From Lasiodiplodia sp. COLG20 (Eukaryota; Ascomycota; Dothideomycetes; Botryosphaeriales; Botryosphaeriaceae), in the NCBI GenBank assembly GCA_009801085.1, contig VNWV01000003.1, positions 2,294,001 to 2,358,000 of the forward strand: a DNA stretch of 64,000 nucleotides, written 5' to 3'. Shown piece after piece: positions 33,759 through 42,746 of this stretch. The notes under the pieces were generated by a model. That model was not told the origin of the DNA and ran no database searches. It was given only the letters and a program-made list of their open reading frames with translations. The position numbers were made by a program, and so were the translations under genes. The stretch's first letter is position 1. Each line of letters opens with the position of its first letter.

Positions 33759-34160
33759 TTTCGTAGAGCCGCAGAGTGGATGGTTTTGGGTGCCGAGTTG
33801 ATGGAGGGACGTCTGACGTCGGTGGGGCGCGTTGCCTGCTCGCTTCTCGTCGACGCGCGGTCACGTTTGTCTTGTCCCCACGGATGGACGGTGCGGGAGG
33901 AGATGACAAAGGGGCGGAAGATGGATGCTGGAAGGAGGTATGTGTCCATTCTGGACGGAGCCCGGGCCAGCCGTGTCAGCGCCATTCCCCACATGCGCGC
34001 AGAGCTGTTGACTTTGGCCACTTTTCCGGCGTTGATCCGGTGCCACAACCGGCCACTTCTTTCACCGGCCCAGACACACCCACCAAGGTTTTACAGTCTC
34101 CTTCTTGCGGTCAATAGCTGGCGTGGGTTTGTTTTGCTCATATCATGGGTAGTTGAAGCC

Positions 34161-34220
34161 ATCGTCCGGACGTGTATGTAGAATTTTTAATTCCACATTC
34201 CACATTTTCGTCCGGACGAT
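34161..34220. repeat. 12-bp perfect inverted repeat
   Basis: ATCGTCCGGACG at 34161-34172 and its exact reverse complement CGTCCGGACGAT at 34209-34220, separated by 36 AT-rich bases. Each arm is itself a palindrome (CGTCCGGACG). Could be a regulatory dyad or a remnant of a small element. Confidence 0.9.
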
Positions 34221-34433
34221 AGCTTACATATGTTATTTTTCTGAAAACGAGCTGAGGCATAGCTACGCCTGGAGCCTTACTCTTCTTTACGCTAACCTTT
34301 GGCTACGATACCCCCCTGTACTTCGAAAAGTTCGTATCCTTCTAAATACAGAGCTGTGTAGGTTTGAAGCTTAATTTTGCTAATATTAATTATACTCTGA
34401 GCTGATTGTAGTTGGGCGGCCCTTTATCGGTTT

Positions 34434-34637
34434 TTGACTCGCCGCATAAAATATTACATACCTTGTCTTTTACACCAGACGACAATATTTGAGAGAATCA
34501 CCATTGGTACTAGCATTCCCACCCGTAGTGCATTCACCGGCATATCCTATTTTGAAGGCTTGGCTTGGAGCACACTTGAACCATCAATCAAAATAAGGCT
34601 AATGCTCCCCATATGTACGAGCTCAGGTCGTAACTAA
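34434..34637 (+). pseudogene. Possible remnant of a fungal rhodopsin-domain membrane protein
   Basis: A 67-codon frame in AT-rich sequence includes FEGLAWSTLEPSI at about 34551-34589. The WS(T/I)xEPxI pattern is typical of the last helix region of the large fungal rhodopsin-domain (PF20684-type) family. Nothing upstream supplies the other helices. I treat it as a tentative relic only. Confidence 0.25.
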
Positions 34638-35080
34638 ACCTGAATGACGAGATGCTCGATTCGAAATACACGAAGGACAATGCTGAGGTAGTTCGGGTGT
34701 GAAGGACAATCATCCTACTCTATGATGATCCCGAACTTTTGTCACTCACTGAATTTTGAGAGTACGGCAATTTACCTCGGGATACTTCCCTGTCGTTTGA
34801 ATCAAGCCCACCCATGCGTGTAGGAAAGGTAGAGGTGGGAAGTGCACATCGTAACTGCAAGTTTCTTAAAAAAAAAGAAACCATGTGAGTCATGACTGCA
34901 GGCACGTCGCTGATGAGCAACACTTTTCTGGTAGAAATATGAAGGGAATTGTCTGAATGCAAGAGCTTGACAACGCGACTTTGGAGTAAAAGAAGGTCAA
35001 ACGGGCAATTACGTGGTGATAGAAGGCTTCAGAACATAGCGTAACTATGCCCTAGCTCTACCTTAGAAAAATAACATATG

Positions 35081-35128
35081 TGGGTAGCTGAGCTACCCAT
35101 GGCATGAGCAAAAAAAAAAAAAAAAAAA
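35081..35128. repeat. Palindrome followed by A19 tract
   Basis: TGGGTAGCT at 35081-35089 and AGCTACCCA at 35091-35099 are perfect reverse complements around one base; an unbroken run of 19 A follows at 35110-35128. Suggestive of a hairpin plus poly(A) but no flanking duplication was found. Confidence 0.7.
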
Positions 35129-36081
35129 CGAATCGACGATAGCCATTGGCTGCGAGAGGGGACTGTAAACTGTGAATATTCTGCATACTCCCGCTCGCCA
35201 AAAATTGCAATTTAATGAAGTGTTAGTCGAGTATGTTATTAAGTTATGTGATTTGAAGTTACGCAAAACTCAGCGCCAATCAACCAAGAACGTGTCTAAA
35301 CGTTTCAGAAAGAACGACAGCCCAACCACTCCTTTCCGATCTACCTGAAAACATTGGTATCGCAAGAGCAGTAAGCAAGGCAGCATTAATGAGAAGAAGA
35401 AGGGGAAACAAGGGGTTTCCAAAACGGTAACAGGCGCGGATGTAGCGGCCGTTGTGTCCTTTCCCATTCTATTATACAAGTGAAGAGGGAAATGTGCCTC
35501 CCAGAAAACATGTCCAGGCACTTGATCTTTCATCGGCCGAAAAGTAATAACAAAGCTGTCCAAGGTTCCTCCCAGTCCTCACTTGCATATCGGGGGTATT
35601 GCAAGAGACAGAAGGAAACATGGAGGGCTTGGAAAAAAGGGACAAGGATTACGGCCGCCAACACACCCAAGAGCTTGCGCCTTTCCTGGAAACCAAACCA
35701 GCATTGTACGCCGTATTACGCCCACGCTTCCTTGCGACACTTCGGAAAAGCTGTGCTTTGTATGTATTGTGTTGTTTCTTTGCGCCGGAAATGCGGATTT
35801 CATAAGGGAATCCCAAGAACAGAGGTGGTATGCGGTTATAGCGATTTGTGTCGTCTCGTCATTAGCCCAAAAAAGAAACAAGTCTCGAGGAAGAGTTTAT
35901 GGAGAAAGGTAAAGACCGAAGCCTGGCCAGGAAGCTGAAGTAGAAGTACGCTCGGTGCCGGCTTCATGCTGTGGTGCGGGCGGAATTTGAATGCGAACGC
36001 TTTTGACGCGGCGAACCTCTGCGGACGGGAAAAACACAGGACGGTACAATCGGATACATTTTGTGGCGTGGGAGCCAAAGG

Positions 36082-37158
36082 TTATTTCGAAGGCATGTGG
36101 TATTGCTTGACGTAGCGGAGGAAGGCGATGGCATCTTCCGCCTGCGGGAGAACCTTGTCGAGATGTGAGAGGGATTCGGCCACTTGTTTGTGCATCTCGG
36201 CGCCCTCTTTGCGTAATTTGCCCACGTCCCCTTCCGTCTCTTCTCTGTACTTCTTGGCCTCCGCCTCTGTGGTGTTCTTGTACGTGGTGAACAGATGTTG
36301 CAGTTCAAGGGCGACCTGATCCTTCTTTTCCAGTTCACTGCGGAGTTGACTGACGACGACGTCGTGAGCGGCGATAGCGTGCTCCTGCCTGATGACTTGC
36401 CGGCGCTCCTCTTCCCGGCCTTCCGCAATTGCGTCGAGCCGTCTATCGCGCTTCTTGAGCTCGGCCTTGAAAATGCTGTCGGACGCGTTCCAGCGCGTTT
36501 CAATCTCCTTGTTCTTGTCCGTCATCCGCCGCAGTTGCTCTTGGGCCTGCTGCAGCTCTTCGCGGAGGTTCGACACCTCCCGGATCTGCTCCTGGCGGGC
36601 GCGGGCGAGCTCGTCGGTGTGCTCCTTCTTGGCGGCGGCGAGCTCCTGCTTTGCGGCCGAGGTGACCTGTCCGAGCTGGATGCCCAGGCCGGTCGCTTGC
36701 GCCTCGGCCTGCTTCCGGCGCTCCTCCTCGCTCTTGAGTTGTGTCCGCAGTGTCTCCTCGAATTCCTTGCGGGATTTGCGGGTACGCTCGGCAGCCTCGG
36801 CGGCGGAGCGGAGGGTGTTGTTGTCGGCCTGGAGGCGCTCAATGACGTTGTTCTTGGCGCGCAGGTTCTCGGTCAACTCCTGGCTCTTGGCCTTCTCCGA
36901 GTTGAGGTCGCGGCGCAGGGCGTCATTGGAGGCGGTCAGGCGTTCGATGACCTTGGTGGTGGACTTGGAGGGGTTCGAGAAGGGCGAGGCGCCGGGATTG
37001 TTGGAGACGCCGTTGGGGAGCTCGGAGAGCGGAGGGGTCGGGGTGATGTGGACGGCGGGCTCGTAGACGCCATTTCGGTTGGAGGACGGCATGTTCACGA
37101 CAGAGGGCGAGGGAGTTCGAGCATCGTTCTCGGAGGGCGACCACAGCTTCCCATTCAT
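36082..37158 (-). CDS. Coiled-coil protein, She3-like (SWI5-dependent HO expression protein 3 type)
   Basis: One frame; from ATG 37158 (MNGKLWSPSENDART) 358 residues, with the frame open farther upstream to 37401. Residues 1-65 are Ser/Pro/Asn-rich and probably disordered. Residues about 66-345 are a nearly continuous coiled coil (KVIERLTASNDALRRDLN, AKNNVIERLQADNNTLR, LREELQQAQEQLRRMTDKNKEI). The STTKVIERLTASNDALRRDL stretch resembles proteins annotated as She3-like in other Pezizomycotina; yeast She3 links mRNA cargo to myosin V. The similarity could reflect coiled-coil composition only, so the family call is tentative while the coiled coil is certain. The start is uncertain: residues upstream of 37158 (APPRSPPTLPEIQLTPTDIS) could belong to the protein. 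Confidence 0.7.
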   Translation of the reverse strand: MNGKLWSPSENDARTPSPSVVNMPSSNRNGVYEPAVHITPTPPLSELPNGVSNNPGASPFSNPSKSTTKVIERLTASNDALRRDLNSEKAKSQELTENLRAKNNVIERLQADNNTLRSAAEAAERTRKSRKEFEETLRTQLKSEEERRKQAEAQATGLGIQLGQVTSAAKQELAAAKKEHTDELARARQEQIREVSNLREELQQAQEQLRRMTDKNKEIETRWNASDSIFKAELKKRDRRLDAIAEGREEERRQVIRQEHAIAAHDVVVSQLRSELEKKDQVALELQHLFTTYKNTTEAEAKKYREETEGDVGKLRKEGAEMHKQVAESLSHLDKVLPQAEDAIAFLRYVKQYHMPSK

Positions 37159-38824
37159 GTCACCGAGCGAAATGTCGGTCGGCGTGAGCTGGATTTCTGG
37201 GAGGGTTGGGGGAGAGCGAGGCGGCGCCGCATCTAGAGACGCCCGTCGGTCCGTGAGCTTCAAGGCTGGGAAGTGGAGCGCACGCTTTGGGAGGAATGCC
37301 AGGTACGACGAAGGGGAGATTGGGAGGTGGACGCTAGGGTAAGGAAATAAACATACCGCCCACGCGGCGGGTCTTCTTGAGCGTAATGCGCAGCAACGCA
37401 CTCATCGATGATTGGACGCGAGGCAGCTGCAATGCGCCTCGATGCCAGGGGACCCGCGCAATTGACTCTCACAAGGCGTTTTGTTACCTGCGTAAGCGAC
37501 CGCAAGCAGGGGGCTGGCAGCCTTGGTCATCGGGCAGCGCCCGGTCCCTAGCAACAGCGGTTGCTATCCCGCGCGACCGCTAGCCTTTGCACGCCTGGGC
37601 CGGTTGAAGCCATACGTCGCGGCCAGAGTCGGCGCTCTATCATTTCCGCACCGAGATTCATCTCCCTCTCGAAGATCTCGACAGCACAGCAGGCAAGTTC
37701 CGGCCTCAAGACGGACCGAGCAGAGTTGCCTGCACGCAATATTGCGACCATCAAACATCGCAAGCAATAGGCTAAGCTCGACTATTGATGTCGCTTAACT
37801 CCCATCGCTCGTCAGTCATTTCCCCAGCTTTCTCAGCCGCCGAGTGGGCAGCAAGATGCTTGCGGCTAGCCGTGGCGTATAGCGGCGCTATTGTATATAG
37901 CGACGCCCTTGCTATATCCTCACACCATGGGCTGAATGGGTAGTTCGACGGCGATTACATTACCAATTACGGTAAGATACAGGCAGGGCGAGGGTGCAAC
38001 CAGTGGCTGATCGGCAGGGCGCGGGAGCTTGCTGAAACGATGCGTCAGCTGCAGAGCTTGCTTGCCGAGCCAGGGGCCTTCCGCCTTGCGGGCTTGCTCT
38101 CTCTTCAAGCACTGCGAGGATGATCCTCTCGCCACGCTCCCGTCTCATGAACCGGGTGCCATTTCTCATCATGCCGCGCACCGTCGACGCCCAGGCCGCC
38201 GTTCCAGAGCCAGCTGCGAGACATGCACTGGAGTGTCAGCAGGCGTCAGCAGAGGCGCAGGTGGGCGCTGCGCTGGACCATCTGCTGGAACGCGCACTGC
38301 CTACTCGAAGTGCACGCGTTTCACCTTTCCCATGCTGTCTGCCTGAGCGGCACTGTTCTATGGACCACGGCAGCGGCACAGTGACCAAAAGGGTCTGCAG
38401 CTGGACAGGTGGCTTAACTGTATTATGTACCGGCCGTCGAAGGGCAGTCGATGTTTCAGGGTGCCGCTGTCACGTAGCAGCGAGCTCCGAAGGCAATGCT
38501 TGCATCATAGGACCCCTGAAAGCGACCCTGTCGTCGCCTTGTGGAAGCATGTCGGCGTCTACTCGGTGCTACATTCGTTCACTTCTCTCAAACCTCGTGT
38601 CGATGTGAGCCATTGCGACCGCCTGCACCGCCGCCCGGAGGATGTGCAAGTGATCGCCAAACGCTCGACACGACGTCGATAAACTGCGACTAGCCGGCCA
38701 CAGCGCAATCATGGTGAAACAAGAAGCAATATCGAGACTCGACACGCAGCGGGGGTTTACGTGGAGGAATCATCTCCGCTATTCTCAACCTTGGGAAACC
38801 ATTGCATTCAAACCTACAGAAACT
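37159..38824. other. Intergenic region
   Basis: 1.7 kb between the She3-like promoter and the 3' end of the cupin gene. Open frames near 37.5-38.7 kb lack domains. Nothing else supported. Confidence 0.45.
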
Positions 38825-39166
38825 TCATTCACCAATGACATATGTGCAGCCCGTGTCGCCGACCCAAACCTCGTGGACGCGCTTTGCGTCGACGTCAAGG
38901 CGGGCGCCGGGACCGAACGTCTCCTTGGTAGGGCTCTGGTCCTTGGGATAGGTGATGGTGAGCTCGCCGTCGAGAATCAGATGGGTGGTCAGGCCGTTAT
39001 GCGAGTGCGGCGGATAGTGAGCATTTCTGGCCTAGTGAGCCACCGGGGCCTTCAGTTGGCAGAAAGCCGTCGCTGTCACTTACGGGCTATCAGACCAGGT
39101 GAACACGTGGCGGAAGCCCCAGTCGCGGACTTCCTGCTCAGCTTCCCTCTGGCTCTTTGCGGGCAT
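38825..39166 (-). CDS. Small single-domain cupin protein
   Basis: Two exons too short to stand out as frames: 39166-39084 and 39026-38825, intron GTAAGT...GGCCAG (57 bp), phase 2, giving 94 residues. The start MPAKSQREAEQEVRDWGF follows a good context (ACCATG). The joined protein reads RHVFTWSDSP, then YPPHSHNGLTTHLILDGELT, and ends KRVHEVWVGDTGCTYVIGE. The PHSH pair, the Glu after the GE turn and the later His are the cupin metal ligands (HxH...E...H), so a metal-binding beta-barrel is likely. Similar short cupins occur widely in fungi and bacteria without known substrate. It is divergent from the PLC gene (651 bp between start codons). The splice phases and the intact cupin pattern across the junction are the main support. 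Confidence 0.85.
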
Positions 39167-39817
39167 GGTCGTCGTGTGCGCGTGCGAGCTGTGGGGCGCA
39201 GAATCTTGTAGATGAGTCGCATCAATGAGTCCTGCTGGACGACGAGGAGGGGTGTTTGCCTCGCGCTGCGTCTGGGGGACCCTGGATGACGTCGACCGTT
39301 GAGCCGTCGGCACGCTCCTTCCTTGAGCGGCGCTGGGCTAGCCAATCGCCGCGCCCCCGCGCCCGCCCGCAACGCCTGCCAGCTGTGCGGTTTGCGTACG
39401 TGCCTTGTTTGCGCTCGTGGCTGCTCCTGCTGGCAGCCAACATCGACCGTAGCGCCAGTCAGTCGGGCTGTGCACCATCTGTCGGCGCTGGACGGCAAGA
39501 GCCAGCCGGGCGAGTTTGCGCTCGGCGGCCGAGATCGTCAGCTCTCTGACATGAAACCCCGTGGGTCAAAAACGCCCGCCTGCGCCTGGCCGTGCCTTAT
39601 CCTCTTCCAGCCTTTCCTCTGACTCGCCCGCCCAGAGCCCGCCTTTTTCTCCCTTGCCCGGACACGTGAGGCGCCGCGACGCTCTTTTGGCGGTCTGTCC
39701 CAGAGGCGCCTGGACTCATCAAGCGAGCACCGCCTCAGCTGGACCTCTCAAGCGAGAGTACTGCCTTAGGACGGCCCCCCGCGCTGCTGCTTCACCAGCA
39801 CCACCACACCACCCATC
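39167..39817. promoter_or_regulatory. Divergent promoter region of cupin and phospholipase C genes
   Basis: 651 bp between opposing start codons. Pyrimidine-rich sequence (CCTTTCCTCTGACTCGCC, TTTTTCTCCCTT) lies about 150-200 bp before the PLC ATG. No TATA box seen. Confidence 0.5.
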
Positions 39818-42746
39818 ATGGCCACCGATCTCGCTACAACCGTCCCCCAGGCCACAGAGGACCATCCCGTCCCGAAGCAGGAATCCGTGACCAATACCCC
39901 GGCTCAGGCTGGCGGTGGCACTGCCAGCTACACTATCAAGACTGCGCAGAAGGTCGACAAGCTAAACGCCACTCTCTCAGGCCACATCGAGAAGATCTAC
40001 AAGACGCTGGAAAAGGATTATGAAGTGTCCAACAAGATTGGCCTGTCTAACTTCCTGATTAATGGCCAATCTCACTCTGCCGACGCCCTTCCCATTCAGG
40101 AAGAAAAATTGACTGCCGCTGCTCTCAAGAGCTACTTCCAGTCCCACCACGTGAATGCCTTGCGTGCACCCGAGCCCCTCGATCTGAACTGGCCGATCTC
40201 CAACTACTTCATCTCTTCGAGCCACAACACCTACTTGACTGGCCACCAGCTCTATGGCGAGTCAAGCACCGACGCTTACAAGAACGTAAGCGCATAGAAG
40301 CCGCCGCGAATTTTCATCCATGCTAAACCTCTGTAGGTCTTGCTTCGGGGCTGCCGGTGTGTAGAAATCGACGTATGGGATGGCGACGCCCCGTCGGACT
40401 CGGAGGACTCCAGTAGCAGCGAATCTGAGGCCGAGATCGATCCCAAGACGGGCAAGAAACCCGGCCTGAAGGACCGCCTGAAGGCAAAGATTGCGAGGAA
40501 GACCTCCAAAAGAGAGAAGGGGCCCCACCCTGTAGCCTCTAAGAAAGAGAAAGAGAACCATCCTGTGGCGAATACCGATGGCACCTGCCAAAGCCAGAGC
40601 GAGATGCCGAAGCCCTGGAGAGCCAATTCCAACCGTGCTGAGCCAAAGGTGTACCACGGTACGGTGTCCCTGCCCGCCCTTCCCGCCGACTTACTTGCTA
40701 ACTCATGGGGTGTCAAGGCTACACTGCCACTTCCGATATCTCCTTTCGCTCGGTTTGTGAAACCATCCGGGATTACGCTTTCGTGACCTCGTCAGTACCA
40801 GGACCTGCAGACCATCTTAAATGAATCCACTAGAACTGACCCATTGTAGGGAGCTTCCTGTCATCATCAGCTTCGAAGTTCACACCAGTCCCGAGCAACA
40901 GGAGGTCATGGTTGAGATCATGAACGAGACGTGGAAGGAGTTCCTGGTCGATCATCCCCCGGAAGATCAGGCGAATCCTGCTAACCTGGAACTGCCCCCC
41001 TTGGAGACACTCCTCCGTAAGATCCTGATCAAGGTCAAGTATGCGCCTCCCACAAAGCCAGGTGAGATTACACCACCGCAGGAGTCGGAACCCACGACGC
41101 CTTCTGAGTCAGAGGAGGATGCCACTACTTCTGCTGCAGCGGCTGGACAGGCCAAACCTGCAAAGAGCAAGATCTGTCAAGGTCTTAGCCGGCTTGGCGT
41201 ATACGCCTGGGCCATACGCTTTCAGAACCTTCACCAGCCAGGTAAAGTTACACCCTGCCCACCTGAGACTCCCCTAACAAGCGCACTGTACAGAGGCTCA
41301 GTACCCTACCCACATCTTCTCGTTGTCCGAGGGCCGCCTCATGGAAGTACACGAGCATTTCCCTAGTGAGCTCTTTCAGCACAACAAGGTACGTGTCATC
41401 TTTCTGATTTTTTTCCCTTTGCATGTCCATGGACTGGCTGACACTACGTAAAGAAATACATGATGCGTGCTTACCCCAAGGGTACTCGTGTGTCATCTTC
41501 CAACCTCGACGCGCCCGTTTTCTGGAGGCAAGGTGTGCAAATCGTTGCATTGAACTGGCAGCGTTGGGATGAAGGAATGATGCTGAACGAAGGCATGTTC
41601 GCGGGTACCGGCGGGTGGGTCCTCAAGCCAGAGGGATACCGCAGCACTTCCCAAGCAGCCAAGCACCCTCACGCACTCACATATGGCAAGCTTGACATGA
41701 CCATCGAGATCTTCTGCGGCCAGGACGTACCGTTGCCTCCGGATGAGAGTAAGGCTAAAAACTTTCACCCTTACGTGAAGTGTGAGTTGCACGTTGAGAA
41801 GCCAGAGGAGCGTCTTGGCGAGCCCGTTCCTGGGGGTGGTAAGAGTAAGGAAGGCGAATACAAGCAGCGCTCGAAGACCGTGAAGGGCCAAGACCCAGAC
41901 TTCGCTGGAGAGGTTCTCCGCTTTGAGGGTGTGCCTGGCGTCACGCCAGAACTGAGCTTCGTCAGGTGAGTCCATTTTCCAGCTTATCTACTTCCTACCA
42001 GATCCCCGCTTCCGTTGCACACCAGCTTCGTCTGTCTGCGTGTCACCGTACACAAATGTCATACTGTGTATCGCGCGGTTGGTTTTCTTCTGCTGCACTT
42101 CGCCGTCCCATCGGCTAAGTGTGGCGGATGGCTGCATTCGCAGGCTCCACGAGCCCGCCCTCGTACTCCTAATGCCCAAATATGTTTCTTTGTTCTCGTC
42201 ATTTCGGGATATCGCGGCATGCAAGAGAGGCAATGGGTGGGTTCGCGCGGTCCGATGCAGTGCACCGGCAACCCTCTGGCATGAAGCGCCAATAGCGCAC
42301 AAGAACTGGCTTCACGAAGAAAGCCTCGCCCTGCGACTGCGCTATTCTTGTCATGTGGACCTGCGCAGGGCCGCTCCCAACTTCTCACATCCAATCTCTT
42401 TCACACTGCCCATCTCCTTCATAATCACCACATAAGGTGTTCCGCGGCAACCGGCATTAGCAAATAACTAACTCGTTTTCTTGCACTTTACAGATTCAAA
42501 GTCATGGACGACGAATTCGGCCGCGACGACTTGGCAGCTTGGGCATGCTTCCGGCTCGATCGTCTGCAGACGGGCTACCGCCTCATTCACCTGTTCGATG
42601 CCGAGGGGGTGCAGAGCAAGGGAGTCCTGTTGGTGCGCGTAACCAAGAATTTTGTCGTTGAGACACCCCCGGCGTCGTCGGCGCCTACTTCGAAGGACAA
42701 GAGCCTGGATGCGGTCGTGGAGGAGGTGAAGAAGCTGGAGACATAG
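39818..42746 (+). CDS. PLC1: Phosphoinositide-specific phospholipase C
   Basis: Seven exons: 39818-40285, 40337-40658, 40718-40790, 40850-41241, 41294-41388, 41454-41965 and 42494-42746; 704 residues. The enzyme cleaves PIP2 to IP3 and diacylglycerol at membranes. The X domain begins near 125: [19 protein letters not shown] with catalytic His136, [12 protein letters not shown], the second catalytic His263 in VYHGYTATSD, then [15 protein letters not shown]. The Y domain has [20 protein letters not shown], and [14 protein letters not shown]; a C2 domain follows ([11 protein letters not shown] to [10 protein letters not shown]), interrupted by the last intron. An insert rich in Ser, Glu and then Lys lies between the catalytic histidines, which are 127 residues apart; in animal PLC-delta1 they are 45 apart. 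No PH domain is visible, and no clear EF hands fit in the first 120 residues. The last intron is 528 bp while the others are 48-65 bp. Confidence 0.95.

Larger units (their letters stand above)
33759..36081. other. Intergenic stretch with AT-rich, probably decayed sequence
   Basis: 2.3 kb. The first 350 bp form the MYND-SET promoter. From about 34.1 to 35.3 kb the sequence is AT-rich and carries an inverted repeat (34161-34220), a possible protein relic (34434-34637), and a palindrome with an A19 tract (35081-35128). From 35.3 to 36.0 kb several open frames on both strands have no recognisable content. Confidence 0.5.

Noticed and set aside
35081..35128. SINE-like element with poly(A) end
   Set aside because: No internal Pol III A/B boxes and no flanking target duplication seen.
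36295..37236. 313-codon plus-strand Leu/Gly-rich frame
   Set aside because: Mirror of the coiled-coil coding strand (GAG/CTC complement), not a gene.
41966..42493. snoRNA inside the long PLC1 intron
   Set aside because: No C/D or H/ACA box pair found on reading the intron.
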